64,000 bases of DNA from Tessaracoccus flavescens (GTDB taxonomy: Bacteria > Actinomycetota > Actinomycetes > Propionibacteriales > Propionibacteriaceae). Location of the stretch: NCBI RefSeq assembly GCF_001998865.1, contig NZ_CP019607.1:124001-188000 (forward strand), given 5' to 3'. The position numbers and the translations under genes are program-made. Under the pieces are notes generated by a model. The model made no database searches and was not told the DNA's origin. It saw nothing but the letters and a program-made list of their open reading frames with translations. Positions 38,772 through 47,674 of the stretch are shown here, piece by piece; within the stretch, counting starts at the first letter, position 1; each line of letters starts with the position of its first letter.

Positions 38772-39047
38772 TCAGGCGAGGGTGAGGAAGAGCTTCTCGA
38801 GCTCTTCGGTGGTGATGTCCTCGTCGCGGCTGACGCCGTCCGGGTCGGCGACGCAGTCGCGCATCGCCGTCGCGATGACGGCGAAGCCGGCCTTGTCGAG
38901 CGCCGATGAGACGGCGGAGAGCTGGGTGACGACGTCGCGGCAGCTCCCGCCGTTCTCCACCGAGTCGATGACGGCGTTGAGTTGTCCCCGGGCGCGCTTG
39001 AGCCGGTTGAGGATTTTCCTGCGGGCGTCGGGATCCTGGGTTGCCAT
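38772..39047 (-). CDS. CsoR-family repressor, CstR-like (persulfide-sensing type)
   Basis: The 91-aa helical DUF156 protein aligns with CsoR: Cys36 (GGSCRDV) and Cys65 (MRDC) are present, but the copper-binding His expected at position 61 is Ala (AVIATAMRDC). Loss of that His with retention of both Cys is the mark of CstR-type repressors, which sense persulfides by disulfide or polysulfide formation. The neighbouring thioredoxin and rhodanese/CoA-disulfide reductase fit that role. It starts 8 bp after the reductase stop. Confidence 0.82.
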   Translation of the reverse strand: MATQDPDARRKILNRLKRARGQLNAVIDSVENGGSCRDVVTQLSAVSSALDKAGFAVIATAMRDCVADPDGVSRDEDITTEELEKLFLTLA

Positions 39048-39055
39048 GGGTGCCC

Positions 39056-40729
39056 CTATCGGGTGGTGAGGACGGTGTCGGCGCGGTCGCCGAGGGTGGC
39101 CCGGAGGGTGAGCATCCCGCCGGAGAGCGAGGCCGAGTCGAACCCCGACTGGGTCAGGATCCGGTGCGCGATCGCCGAGCGGACCCCGGAGGCGCACAGC
39201 ACCCGCACCGGGCGCCCGGCGGCGGCCTCGCGCACCTCGTCGAGGCGTTCCCGCAGTTGCGTGTGGGCGATGTTCAGCGATCCGGGAAGGTGTCCGGTCG
39301 CGTACTCCCCCTCGCTGCGGGCGTCGAGGATGAGCGCCTCAGCGCTGACGTCCTCGAGGTCGTCGGCGTACCAGAGGGTGAGCGTCTCGTCCAGCACGTT
39401 CGCCGCGAGCATGCCGGCGAGGTTGACGCCGTCCTTCGCCTGGCCGTACGGCGGCGAGTAGGCGAGGTCGAGGTCGATCAGGTCGGGAGCGGCCATCCCC
39501 GCACGGATCGCGGTGGCGAGGACGTCGATCCGCTTGTCCACGCCGTCGAGGCCGACCGCCTGGGCGCCGAGCAGCAGCCCGTCGTCGGAGCGCATGTGCA
39601 GGACGAGCCGCACCTGGGTGGCACCCGGGAAGTAGCCGGCATGCTGGTTCGGATGCAGGTGGACGGTGCGGTAGTCCAGCCCGGCCGCATCGAGAGCGGC
39701 CCGGTTGGCGCCGGTCATGGCCGCGGTAAGGCTGCCGACCCGGACGATCGCCGTCCCTACGGGGTTCGGGATGGGACGTGCCGACCCGGGGCGGACGATG
39801 TCGTCGGCGACGAGGCGACCTGCACGGTTCGCAGGCCCGGCAAGCGGCACGGGTCGGCGCATGCCGGTGACGGCGTCGGTGGCCACGACGGCGTCACCGA
39901 CGGCCCAGACCCCGTCGGCGGAGGTCCGCCCGTGTTCGTCGACCACGATGGCGCCGCGTTCGCATTCGATGCCCGCCGCCTCGAACGGTGCGGTGTCGGG
40001 GCGCACACCAACCGACAGGACGACGAGATCGGCAGCGATCCGGCTCCCGTCGCCGAGGACGACTGTCGCCTCGTCGGGTCCGTCCTCGATCGACGTGGCG
40101 GCCACGGCGTCGCGCACGGTGACCCCGATGGCACGCAGTTCCTGCGTGACGAGGTGGGCGAGTTCGGGCTCCAGCGGCGGCAGGACGTGGGGCGCGAGCT
40201 CGACGACCGTCACGTCGAGCCCTCGCATGGCGAGCGCCTCGGCCGCCTCGAGCCCGATGAAGCCTGCGCCGAGGACGACGGCACGGCTGGCGCCTTCGTC
40301 GACATCGGACTTGAGCCTGATGGCGTCATCCACCGTCCGCAGGGTGCTCACGCGCGGCGAGTCGAGCCCCGGTATGTCCGGCCGTATGGCCTTCGCGCCC
40401 GGCGACAGGACGAGCGCGTCGTAGGCGAGCTCGACGGGACCGTCCGGGGTCTGCGCGGTGACTGTCCGGCGCGCGGTGTCGACGGCCGTCACGTCGTGGC
40501 CGGTGCGGACGTCGAGGTTGAGCGCAGCGCGCAGCGAGGCCGGGGTCTGGACAAGGAGCTTTCCGCTGTCCTCGATCTCGCCCCCGACGTAGTACGGAAG
40601 CCCGCAGTTGGCGAACGACACGTGCCGTCCACGTTCGAGCACGATGATCTCGGCCGTCTCATCGAGGCGGCGGGCACGGGCGGCAGCGCTCATGCCGCCG
40701 GCGACGCCTCCGACGACGACGATCCTCAT
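39056..40729 (-). CDS. CoA-disulfide/persulfide reductase fused to rhodanese (CoADR-Rhd)
   Basis: The 557-aa flavoprotein has FAD and NAD(P)H Rossmann motifs (VVVGGVAGGMSAAARAR and VVLGAGFIGLEAAEAL), the single active Cys42 in SFANCGLPYYVGG, a dimerisation domain, and a C-terminal rhodanese domain (about residues 455-555) with active Cys512 in VLCASGVRS. Such enzymes reduce CoA-persulfides and polysulfides. It overlaps the thioredoxin stop (ATGA). Confidence 0.92.
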   Translation of the reverse strand: MRIVVVGGVAGGMSAAARARRLDETAEIIVLERGRHVSFANCGLPYYVGGEIEDSGKLLVQTPASLRAALNLDVRTGHDVTAVDTARRTVTAQTPDGPVELAYDALVLSPGAKAIRPDIPGLDSPRVSTLRTVDDAIRLKSDVDEGASRAVVLGAGFIGLEAAEALAMRGLDVTVVELAPHVLPPLEPELAHLVTQELRAIGVTVRDAVAATSIEDGPDEATVVLGDGSRIAADLVVLSVGVRPDTAPFEAAGIECERGAIVVDEHGRTSADGVWAVGDAVVATDAVTGMRRPVPLAGPANRAGRLVADDIVRPGSARPIPNPVGTAIVRVGSLTAAMTGANRAALDAAGLDYRTVHLHPNQHAGYFPGATQVRLVLHMRSDDGLLLGAQAVGLDGVDKRIDVLATAIRAGMAAPDLIDLDLAYSPPYGQAKDGVNLAGMLAANVLDETLTLWYADDLEDVSAEALILDARSEGEYATGHLPGSLNIAHTQLRERLDEVREAAAGRPVRVLCASGVRSAIAHRILTQSGFDSASLSGGMLTLRATLGDRADTVLTTR

Positions 40730-41100
40730 CGAGACACCTCCCCCGCCTGGGCGGCGACCTCGGCGTGCAGGTCGCTCATGTCGAGCCCCCTGACCGCTTC
40801 GATCAACTGATCGAGGTCGGGCCCGCGCACCGCACCCGGTTCCGCATGGACGATGACACCCTCGCGGAACGCCACGAGCGTGGGAATGGAGGCGATCTCG
40901 AATGCCTCGGCCAGTTCAGGCTGTGCCTCGGTGTCCACCTTCCCGAACAGGATGTCAGGGTGGCGCTCGGAGGCCTCCTCGAAGATCGGGGCGAAGACCT
41001 GGCACGGGCGGCACCAGCCTGCCCAGAAGTCGAGCAGGACGATGTCGTTGCCTGCAACACTCTCGTGGAGCGTCGCGTCGGTGATTTCTCGGGTTGGCAT
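40726..41100 (-). CDS. thioredoxin
   Basis: The 124-aa protein has the thioredoxin fold with WAGWCRPC (Cys30 and Cys33) in place of the usual WCGPC, the cis-proline in IASIPTLVAF, and a C-terminal helix. A thioredoxin can resolve protein or small-molecule persulfides. It is the first gene of the sulfur operon, with a perfect CsoR/CstR-type operator directly upstream, and overlaps the reductase start (ATGA). Confidence 0.93.
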   Translation of the reverse strand: MPTREITDATLHESVAGNDIVLLDFWAGWCRPCQVFAPIFEEASERHPDILFGKVDTEAQPELAEAFEIASIPTLVAFREGVIVHAEPGAVRGPDLDQLIEAVRGLDMSDLHAEVAAQAGEVSR

Positions 41101-41111
41101 ACCCCGAGCAT

Positions 41112-41127
41112 ATACCCCTGGGGGTAT
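41112..41127. promoter_or_regulatory. CsoR/CstR-type operator
   Basis: ATACCCC (41112-41118), TG and GGGGTAT (41121-41127) form a perfect palindrome of the TACCCC-N2-GGGGTA class bound by CsoR-family repressors. It is 11 bp before the thioredoxin start codon and so is placed to repress the whole four-gene operon. Confidence 0.8.
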
Positions 41128-41139
41128 TACTTCAAACGG

Positions 41140-42402
41140 TCAGCTGTTGGTCCACTGGGCGCCGTACTGGACCTCTCCCGGATACAGCTCGTCCTTTCCG
41201 CCCGAGGCGTAGGTGAGCTCCACGCGCTCGATGCGCACCAGGTCGATCGCGCAGTCGTAGTTCACGGTCGCCACGGTCGAGCGATGCAGGGCGCCCGGCG
41301 CAACGGCCTTGGAGATGGTCAGCCGCTGGCTGCTGTTGCCCGACATGTCGGTGGCCGTCGAGCCGTCCGGGTTGTAGAACGAGACGTCGATCACCACGGA
41401 CTGGAAGGTTTCGGTCTTTGACAGGTTCGTGAACTCGGGCGTGACGGCGAAGAGGCACCCCTTTGCGGGACCCTTACCGGACTTCTCGAACCAGTAGTTG
41501 CTGACCTTGAACAGGTTCTTGCGTCGCGTCTCTTCCGCGGCCTGCTTCTCCTGTTCCTCCTTCTCCTTCTGCTGCCGCTCCTTTTCCGCGGCCGCCTCCT
41601 CGTCGGCCCTACACTTGTCGACCGCGGCGTAGAGCTCCTCGTAACCCTTCAACCTTTCGAGCTGGGACGGGTTCAGCGGTTCGACAGCCTCGGCCGCCTC
41701 GTACCCTGCGGCGCACTCGGGCGCCGCGGCCCAGGCGTCGACGATCACCTGCACCGATTCGAGCTCCTCCTGCTGGTCCTGGAACTCACCCTTCGCCTTG
41801 GTCAGGGTCGAATAGTTGCTGACCTGACCTCGGACCTCCTCGCGAACCTCGTTGTACCGCTGCTCAGCCGTCTTGATGCGATCGGCATCATCGAGATCGA
41901 CGGAGGCGATGGCACTGATGGCGCTCTTCGCCGCAGAGACCGCTTCGGCATCGGCCTCGGCGAGTTCGCGCGCCTTGATCGAGCTGTAGGCGAACCAGCC
42001 GCCACCCGCCACCAGCGCGAGCAGGAGCACCCCGACGACGATGCCGATGACAAGGCCGTTGCCCTTCTTCTTCTTCTTTCCGGGCTGCCACTGCGGGTTC
42101 TGTTGCTGGTTCCACGCGAAAGGAGGCCCGCCGGGGCCGGAGGGGCCACCAGTGAACCCCATCGGGCCGTTCGGTCCACCGGGGCCGTTCGGTCCACCGG
42201 GGCCGTTCGGTCCACCGGGGCCGTTCGGTCCGCTCGGGCCGGCCGCGTACGGGTTGCCTGCCGGGTAGGAGCCCGGCTGTGCCCCTTGCCGCTGGTTCCC
42301 GGGACCGACAAAGTCCGGACCGCCCTGCTGCGCGTTTCCGGGAGACCCCGGGCCGTTGGGCGGCCCCTGCCGGTCTCCCCAGTTTCCGTTCGCTCCAGCC
42401 AT
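41140..42402 (-). CDS. single-pass membrane protein with a repetitive Gly/Pro/Asn N-terminus
   Basis: The 420-aa protein has a cytoplasmic N-terminus rich in Gly, Pro, Asn and Gln, including four GPNGPG units, a Lys cluster, one transmembrane helix ([23 protein letters not shown]), a long charged, probably coiled-coil region ([24 protein letters not shown]), and an extracellular C-terminal beta-sandwich-like domain. The layout suggests an envelope protein; I recognise no family. Its stop lies 39 bp upstream of the thioredoxin start, so the sulfur-operon promoter may lie within its 3' end. Confidence 0.75.
   Translation of the reverse strand: MAGANGNWGDRQGPPNGPGSPGNAQQGGPDFVGPGNQRQGAQPGSYPAGNPYAAGPSGPNGPGGPNGPGGPNGPGGPNGPMGFTGGPSGPGGPPFAWNQQQNPQWQPGKKKKKGNGLVIGIVVGVLLLALVAGGGWFAYSSIKARELAEADAEAVSAAKSAISAIASVDLDDADRIKTAEQRYNEVREEVRGQVSNYSTLTKAKGEFQDQQEELESVQVIVDAWAAAPECAAGYEAAEAVEPLNPSQLERLKGYEELYAAVDKCRADEEAAAEKERQQKEKEEQEKQAAEETRRKNLFKVSNYWFEKSGKGPAKGCLFAVTPEFTNLSKTETFQSVVIDVSFYNPDGSTATDMSGNSSQRLTISKAVAPGALHRSTVATVNYDCAIDLVRIERVELTYASGGKDELYPGEVQYGAQWTNS
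42164..42235. repeat. 18-bp tandem repeat coding GPNGPG units
   Basis: Four consecutive 18-bp units (GGGCCGTTCGGTCCACCG) encode the GPNGPG repeats of the membrane-protein N-terminus. The first three are identical and the fourth diverges at its end. The 18-bp period keeps the reading frame, so copy number can vary without frameshift. Confidence 0.8.
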
Positions 42403-42666
42403 CACGTCTCCCCTGCAGTGTTTGTCGCGAGTCTGTTGGCGCGAGCATAGCCGCGCCCGGTGTCGCGAAGCGGAAGATCGTCCACGTGCGCGGCGGCCGG
42501 GCGGCGCGGCGGCGGCCCTGTCGGGAACCTGCCACGTCCTGGCAGTGACTCTGGGCCCTCCCTCGGGACACGATGGGTGGAGGCGTCGGCGGTTCCCGCG
42601 CCTCCGCGGCTATGGCTCTTGACACGACGGCAGATCTTGGCGCCTGGCGTAGTTCCACGACGCAGC
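42403..42666. other. 264-bp non-coding stretch between the membrane protein and the ars cluster
   Basis: Short open frames occur on both strands, but none has a ribosome-binding site or recognisable sequence. No tRNA or other RNA fold was recognised. It includes the promoter of the 420-aa membrane protein and marks the left edge of the ars region. Confidence 0.5.
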
Positions 42667-42706
42667 CCTGGCTCCTGACGTTTGTTGGTCAGAGGGTGGG
42701 GCCAGG
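42667..42706 (-). terminator. hairpin after arsC
   Basis: Nested arms, CCTGGC (42667-42672) with GCCAGG (42701-42706) and CTGAC (42675-42679) with GTCAG (42688-42692), lie directly after the arsC stop on the minus strand. A hairpin terminator is plausible, though there is no clear T-run. Confidence 0.4.
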
Positions 42707-43138
42707 TCACTCCGACGCGGCCAGCAGGTCACTTTGCAGCTCGAGGGTTCGGGCGGCGAGATCGTCGCGGATCAGGTCCATGCGCTGGTCGCCTTCAATG
42801 CCGCGCAGGGAGGGTTCCTCTGTCGTCCAGCGCTCGATGGTGCCACGCATTCCCTCGACGGGGGCCAGCTGGGCCTCGGCTCCGATGAGGACGACACGGT
42901 CGACGCGGCGCAGCAGCTCGGCATCGATGGCCTTGGGGAACTCCCCCTCGAAGCTGCCCCCGACGCGCTCGACGCTCCCACGGGAGGCGGCATTGAGCGC
43001 GCTGCCGGGTCGCGTTCCGGCCGAATGGACCTCGATTGCGTCCCGGCAGGCCTGGCGCATCAGCGCGGCTGCCATCTGGCTCTTACCGGCGTTCTTCACG
43101 CACACGAACAGCACTGAGGGGCGGGTGGGGTTGGTCAT
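42707..43138 (-). CDS. arsC: arsenate reductase, low-molecular-weight phosphatase family (mycothiol type?)
   Basis: The 143-aa protein begins MTNPTRPSVLFVCVKNAGKSQMAAALMRQAC. The phosphatase-like loop CVKNAGKS has the catalytic Cys13, but the usual Arg of CX5R is Lys19. The form is common among actinobacterial ArsC proteins that work with mycothiol. It reduces arsenate to arsenite. It overlaps the arsR stop (ATGA) and forms a two-gene operon divergent from arsD-arsA. Confidence 0.85.
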   Translation of the reverse strand: MTNPTRPSVLFVCVKNAGKSQMAAALMRQACRDAIEVHSAGTRPGSALNAASRGSVERVGGSFEGEFPKAIDAELLRRVDRVVLIGAEAQLAPVEGMRGTIERWTTEEPSLRGIEGDQRMDLIRDDLAARTLELQSDLLAASE

Positions 43139-43479
43139 GACAGTTCTCCCAGGAGGGTCGTGAGGGCCGCGAGACCCTCGGGTCGAGGAGTGAAGTGGGC
43201 CCAACGTCCACGCATTTCACGGTTGACCAGACCGGCTTCCACCAGCTTCTTCAGATGGTGCGACAGGGTCGGCTGCGTCACGCCGAAGACCTCCGGGAGG
43301 TGACAGGCGCACACGCTCGAACAGCAGCTCGCGGCGATGTGGTGGAAGATTCGCAGCCGCACCGGGTCCGACAGCGCCTTGGCGACAAGGGCAACCTGTT
43401 CGGCCCTCTGGGGCGAGATCGTGGCCCCGCCAGGCAGGCAGGTGGAGGAATCGAGGGTCAGGTCCACCGACATGGTCAT
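43135..43479 (-). CDS. arsR: ArsR family arsenic-responsive repressor
   Basis: The 114-aa winged-helix protein has the family helix-turn-helix (FGVTQPTLSHHLKKLVEAGLV) and a cluster of Cys (Cys14, Cys52, Cys53, Cys57, Cys59) suited to binding arsenite. It should repress both its own arsR-arsC operon and the divergent arsD-arsA operon. Two in-frame ATGs (43479 and 43473) could serve as start. Confidence 0.92.
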   Translation of the reverse strand: MTMSVDLTLDSSTCLPGGATISPQRAEQVALVAKALSDPVRLRIFHHIAASCCSSVCACHLPEVFGVTQPTLSHHLKKLVEAGLVNREMRGRWAHFTPRPEGLAALTTLLGELS

Positions 43480-43495
43480 GGAATCACCCTACCTC

Positions 43496-43543
43496 ACGTA
43501 TTGACGATCATCGATGTGTCTGTATCACCTGACGTATCGACGT
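43496..43543. promoter_or_regulatory. repeated operator candidate in the ars divergent region
   Basis: ACGTATTGACGA (43496-43507) is repeated as ACGTATCGACGT (43532-43543), 10 of 12 identical with a 36-bp period, between arsR and arsD. Two sites in the 102-bp divergent region would allow ArsR to control both promoters. Confidence 0.5.
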
Positions 43544-43581
43544 CCATATGTCGGATGTCCTGATCTTGTGGAGGTTTCATC

Positions 43582-44034
43582 ATGTCGGTCATTCGTGTCT
43601 TCGAACCCGCGCTGTGCTGCAACACGGGGGTCTGTGGCCCGGAGCTGGACCAAGCGCTGGTCGACTTCACCGCCGCGGTCAACGCGCTCAAGGACCGTGG
43701 AGTAGACATCGAGCGCTCCAACCTGGCCAGTGACCCGTCGCTGTTCGCGCAGAACCCTGTGGTCGTGAACTTCCTCCAGACTGCGGGATCCGAGAGCCTG
43801 CCCCTGACCTTGGTCGATGACGTCACGGTGCTGACTGGTCGTCATCCCCGGCTGGACGAGCTCGAGCGCTACGCCGGGTTGGTAGACGAGGCCCCTGCCG
43901 GCGGCTGCTTGTCGGCGGAGAATCCCGTGATCACCACGGGCTGCTGCGGATCGTCACAGCCGACGTCCGCTCCGGCAATGGGGGGATGCTGCGGCGAGTC
44001 GACGGCAACGTCAACCGACTCGGACTGCTGCTGA
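43582..44034 (+). CDS. arsD: ArsD arsenic metallochaperone
   Basis: The 150-aa protein has the N-terminal arsenite-binding Cys12, Cys13 and Cys18 (FEPALCCNTGVCG) and three C-terminal vicinal Cys pairs (about residues 121-122, 136-137 and 149-150). ArsD passes As(III) to the ArsA ATPase. It is preceded by GGAGG and followed 34 bp later by arsA. Confidence 0.93.
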   Translation: MSVIRVFEPALCCNTGVCGPELDQALVDFTAAVNALKDRGVDIERSNLASDPSLFAQNPVVVNFLQTAGSESLPLTLVDDVTVLTGRHPRLDELERYAGLVDEAPAGGCLSAENPVITTGCCGSSQPTSAPAMGGCCGESTATSTDSDCC

Positions 44035-44068
44035 ACGCCCCGCCCCCAAGAGACCCCAGGAGACTGAC

Positions 44069-45118
44069 ATGTTCAACTTCCTCGCCGACGCCCCTCGGCA
44101 CTTCTTCTTCACCGGCAAGGGCGGCGTGGGCAAGACCAGTATCGCGTGCGCGACGGCCGTCCGCCTGGCCCGTCAGGGCAAGCGCGTGCTGCTGGTCAGC
44201 ACCGACCCTGCCAGCAACGTCGCCCAGGTCTTCGGCGTGGCCATCGGCAACAAGGTCACGCAGATCCCCGCCGTGCCGGGATTGGCCGCGTTGGAGATCA
44301 ACCCTGACCAGGCGGCTGCCGCCTACCGTGACAAGATCCTCGAGCCGGTACGGGCCATCCTGCCGATCAAGGAGATCGAGGCCATCACCGAGCAACTGTC
44401 CGGTTCGTGCACCACGGAGATTGCCTCGTTCAACGAGTTCACCGACCTGCTGGCCGACCCGGAGATGACCCGCGACTACGACCACGTGATCTTCGACACG
44501 GCACCCACAGGTCACACCATCCGCCTGCTGCAGCTGCCCGGCAGCTGGACCAGCTACCTCGACAACGGCAAGGGCGACGCCTCCTGCTTGGGACCGATGA
44601 GCGGGCTGGAGAAGAACCGCGCCACCTACCGTGCCGCGGTCCAGGCCTTGACCGATCCGACGCGCACCCGACTGGTGCTCATCGCCCGGGCCCAACAGTC
44701 CACCCTGCGTGAGGTGGCTCGCACCCTCGAGGAACTGGCCGAGCTCGACATCCATGCGACCAACCTCGTGGTCAACGGCCAGCTCTCGGCATCCGCCGCG
44801 ACCGATGACCTCTCGCGTGCCATCCACGCCCGCGAGCAGACGGCCCTCAGCGGAATGCCGGCAGCGTTGGCGGCACTGCCACGCGACACCATCGAGCTCA
44901 AGTCGGTCAACATGGTCGGCCTCGACGCTCTCGAATCCCTGCTCGACGAGCGCGTCGACGTCGCCGCTGCCGAGGAACCACAGACCAGCGGGAACGATGT
45001 GACGATGCCCCGTCTTGCCGCTCTGGTTGATGAGCTGGCCCAGGCAGACCACGGCCTGGTGATGGCCATGGGCAAGGGAGGTGTCGGCAAGACGACCCTG
45101 GTGAGTATTCGAGCCTGA
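44069..45118 (+). pseudogene. arsA: ArsA arsenite-pump ATPase, 5' fragment (split by IS21)
   Basis: The first ATPase half is intact (P-loop FTGKGGVGKTS, residues 15-23; DTAPTGHTIRLL; Cys residues for metal binding). The second half has just begun (AMGKGGVGKTTL, residues 334-344) when the frame enters the IS21 element after 45100 and stops five codons later (VSIRA). The product would be a 349-residue single-ATPase protein. The second half continues at 47675. Intact ArsA needs both nucleotide sites and cooperates with ArsB. Confidence 0.9.
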
Positions 45119-45219
45119 CGGGACCACTGGATATTGCCTCTGGGAGCCATCGATATTGACGTTGGGGGCCACCGGTGGCGCTGGTGGGGGCCGGGGGCCG
45201 TCCACCAGCGCCGGGCTGG

Positions 45220-45963
45220 TCACTTCGTGGCGGTGTGTTCTCTCATGTTGTGGGTGCCGGTGTCGATCCAGATGGTGTTGTGGACGATGCGGTCCATGAT
45301 GGCGTCGGCGTGGACTCCTCCGCCGAGGCGCTGGTGCCAGTCCTTCTTCGCGTATTGGGTGCAGAAGACGGTGGAGGTGGTGTCGTAGCGGCGCTCGAGG
45401 AGCTCCAGGAGCATGCTGCGCATGCTTTCGTCGGGTGGGTCGAGGAGCCATTCATCGATCACGAGCAGGGTGAAGGCCGCGTACTTGCGGAGGAACTTCA
45501 TCTGCCCCTGTGGCTTGTCCTTGGCGAGATGCCAGGCTTCGGCGAGGTCGGGCATTCGGATGTAGTGGGCCCGGATCCGGTGGAGGCAGGCTTGTTTCGC
45601 CAGGGCGCAGCCGAGGTAGGATTTCCCGGAGCCGGTGAAGCCTTGGAACACGACGTTGTGGGAGCGTTCGATGAACGAACAGGTCGCCAGCTGCGAGATC
45701 ACGCCCCTGTCCAGACCGCGTTCCTCGACGAGGTCGATCCTGCGCAGGTCCGCTGTGGGATAGCGCAGCCCAGCGCGGCGGATGAGGCCGTCGACTTTGG
45801 AGTGGGTGAAGGCTGAGTGTGCCTCGTCCACGATGATCCGGATCCGTTCCTCGAACCCGAGACCGAGCACCAAGGCCTCGTCCTGGGTCTGGATGGCCTC
45901 CAGCAGCGGGGTGGCGCCCATCTCGCGGAGTTTGCGTTTGGTCTCGACGTCCAAGCTGCTCAT
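45220..45963 (-). CDS. istB: IS21 helper ATPase IstB
   Basis: The 247-aa AAA+ ATPase has Walker A FTGSGKSYLGCALA and Walker B TLLVIDEWLLD, with the IstB fold typical of DnaC-like proteins. It assists target selection by IstA. Its start overlaps the istA stop (ATGA), the standard order. Confidence 0.93.
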   Translation of the reverse strand: MSSLDVETKRKLREMGATPLLEAIQTQDEALVLGLGFEERIRIIVDEAHSAFTHSKVDGLIRRAGLRYPTADLRRIDLVEERGLDRGVISQLATCSFIERSHNVVFQGFTGSGKSYLGCALAKQACLHRIRAHYIRMPDLAEAWHLAKDKPQGQMKFLRKYAAFTLLVIDEWLLDPPDESMRSMLLELLERRYDTTSTVFCTQYAKKDWHQRLGGGVHADAIMDRIVHNTIWIDTGTHNMREHTATK

Positions 45964-47510
45964 CGGCTGCTCCGCTCTGCGTAGTAGTCGGCGCCGCGGA
46001 CGTAGCCACCGGCATCAACGGGCTCTGGGATGGGCTGCTTGTCTTGCCCGGTGTCCAGGATCGGTCTGAGGTGGACGTAGCGAGGCGACCTGACCCCTGC
46101 GGCCAGAGCCAGCTGGCAGGCGTCCTCCACCCGGTCGGCGGAGAACCGACGCGACAGCCGCAACACCGCCAACGCCGGGTCCAGGCCCTGCTCATCAATC
46201 GCCACGGATTCGAAGATCCGGTCGATGACCGTCTGCGCTGCCGGCCCGACCCTGGCCGCCCATTCCCGGACCCGGGCGGCGTCCCAGGGCTGATACTTCT
46301 CACCGGTGGGAAGGTCGGCCTCGGCTGTGCGCCAGCCCCCGGCGGATCCCTCCGGCAGCAGCAGGTGGCTGCTCAACCGCTGAGACCCGGCGAAGACTTC
46401 CAAGACCCGGTCAGTGATCCGCAGGTCGACCTTAGATCCAATGTGGAGATAAGGCACCGAGTAGTGGTTCTTCTCCCAGACCACGTGCCCGCTGCGTCCG
46501 ACGCGGCGCCCATAGGCCCAGCGGCTGATCTCGTAGGCGACCTGGGGCAACGGTCGCAGCAGCGGCTGCTCCTCAATCGTGAACACACTCGCCCGTGAGC
46601 CGGGACGCTTCTGGAACGGCTCAGCGTTGTAAGCCTCGACCCGGCCCTCGATCGCGGCGGCCAGTTCGGGCAGCGACGTGAACACCTCGTCCCTGAGGGC
46701 AGCGATCACCCAGGTCGCAACATGAGCCACGGTGTTCTCGACCGAGGCCTTGTCCTTGGGTTTCCTCACCCGTCCGGGCAGCACCGCCGCCGAGTAGTGC
46801 GCAGCCATCTCCCGATACGAGTCGTTCAACACGACCTCACCCTCCCGGGGATGCTTCACCACCCCGGTCTTCAAGTTGTCCGGCACGATCCTGGGCACCG
46901 ACCCGCTGAAGGCGGTGAACATGGCCACGTGTGCCCGCAGCCACGTGTCCTGCTTCATGTCCAAGGCGGGATAGACGAACGCGAACCGGCTGAACGGCAA
47001 ACACGCCACGAACAGATAGACCTTCGAAACCTCCCCGGTGGCCGGGTTCGTCAGTTCCATCGTCGGCCCGGACCAGTCGACCTCGACGCTCTGCCCGGCC
47101 TTGTGACCCACCCTCGAAGCCGCACCGGTGACCAGGACGTGGCGCTGGTAGGTCTTGCAGAACCGGTCATAGCCCATCGCCGGCACCCGCTCCGCGGCGC
47201 ACGAGTCGGCGTATTCGCCGTGGAGCAGTTTCAGCGTGACCCCGACCCTGGCCATCTCCCTGTGGACCTGGTCCCAGTCCGGGGAAGCGAACACCGTCTC
47301 ATGCTCACCCCGCCCCGGGAACAACAGGCGATAGACCTCGTCGTTGCTGCGCTGGGAGACGTCGTCCCACGACACCCCCGCGGTGTCGGCGGCCTCGAAC
47401 ACCGCCATCACGGACTTGCGCGACATCTGCTGCGACGCGGCAATCGCCCGCCCCGACAAGCCCTCGGCGCGAAGCCGCAACACCAGCTTCGCCCTGATCT
47501 TTCGTACCAT
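45960..47510 (-). CDS. istA: IS21 transposase IstA
   Basis: The 516-aa protein has an N-terminal helix-turn-helix (LRAEGLSGRAIAASQQMSRKSVMAVF), the integrase core with the first catalytic Asp in SVEVDWSGPT, Asp in RIVPDNLKTGV and Glu in KDKASVENTVAHV, and a C-terminal DNA-binding beta-barrel. The ATG at 47510 has GGAGA upstream. The frame is intact. Confidence 0.93.
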   Translation of the reverse strand: MVRKIRAKLVLRLRAEGLSGRAIAASQQMSRKSVMAVFEAADTAGVSWDDVSQRSNDEVYRLLFPGRGEHETVFASPDWDQVHREMARVGVTLKLLHGEYADSCAAERVPAMGYDRFCKTYQRHVLVTGAASRVGHKAGQSVEVDWSGPTMELTNPATGEVSKVYLFVACLPFSRFAFVYPALDMKQDTWLRAHVAMFTAFSGSVPRIVPDNLKTGVVKHPREGEVVLNDSYREMAAHYSAAVLPGRVRKPKDKASVENTVAHVATWVIAALRDEVFTSLPELAAAIEGRVEAYNAEPFQKRPGSRASVFTIEEQPLLRPLPQVAYEISRWAYGRRVGRSGHVVWEKNHYSVPYLHIGSKVDLRITDRVLEVFAGSQRLSSHLLLPEGSAGGWRTAEADLPTGEKYQPWDAARVREWAARVGPAAQTVIDRIFESVAIDEQGLDPALAVLRLSRRFSADRVEDACQLALAAGVRSPRYVHLRPILDTGQDKQPIPEPVDAGGYVRGADYYAERSSR

Positions 47511-47674
47511 CGAAGAATCTCCTTCCGCCGCGTGCCCTATACACACGGCGGAAGGAGCCTAGAATCCAGCGGCCCCCAACCACACCACTGCCGGCCCCCA
47601 ACGAGACGATCACCACCGCCAGCCAGTGGCCCCCAAACACACGATCAACGGCCCCCAGCAGCGCTGATATTCAC

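Larger units (their letters stand above)
45101..47674 (-). mobile_element. IS21-family insertion sequence interrupting arsA
   Basis: The 2,574-bp element begins GTGAGTATTC (45101) and its other end, reverse-complemented from 47674, begins GTGAATATCA. The trinucleotide CTG flanks both sides (45098-45100 and 47675-47677), read as a short target duplication; removing the element restores ...KTT-L-AAAIAV... in frame. It carries istA and istB. GGGGGCC-type motifs are repeated near both ends, as multiple terminal repeats are in IS21 elements. Confidence 0.88.

Noticed and set aside
39041..40810. 589-codon open frame opposite the CoA-disulfide reductase
   Set aside because: Antisense shadow of a well-supported flavoprotein gene; low-complexity composition.
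42164..42235. CRISPR-like tandem repeat
   Set aside because: The repeats are contiguous without spacers and encode GPNGPG units of a protein.
42403..42666. tRNA or structured RNA before the ars cluster
   Set aside because: GC-rich hairpins occur, but no cloverleaf, T-loop sequence or SRP/tmRNA signature was found.
43931..45451. 506-codon open frame opposite arsD/arsA
   Set aside because: It spans the IS21 junction and is antisense to arsD and arsA; composition is that of a shadow frame.
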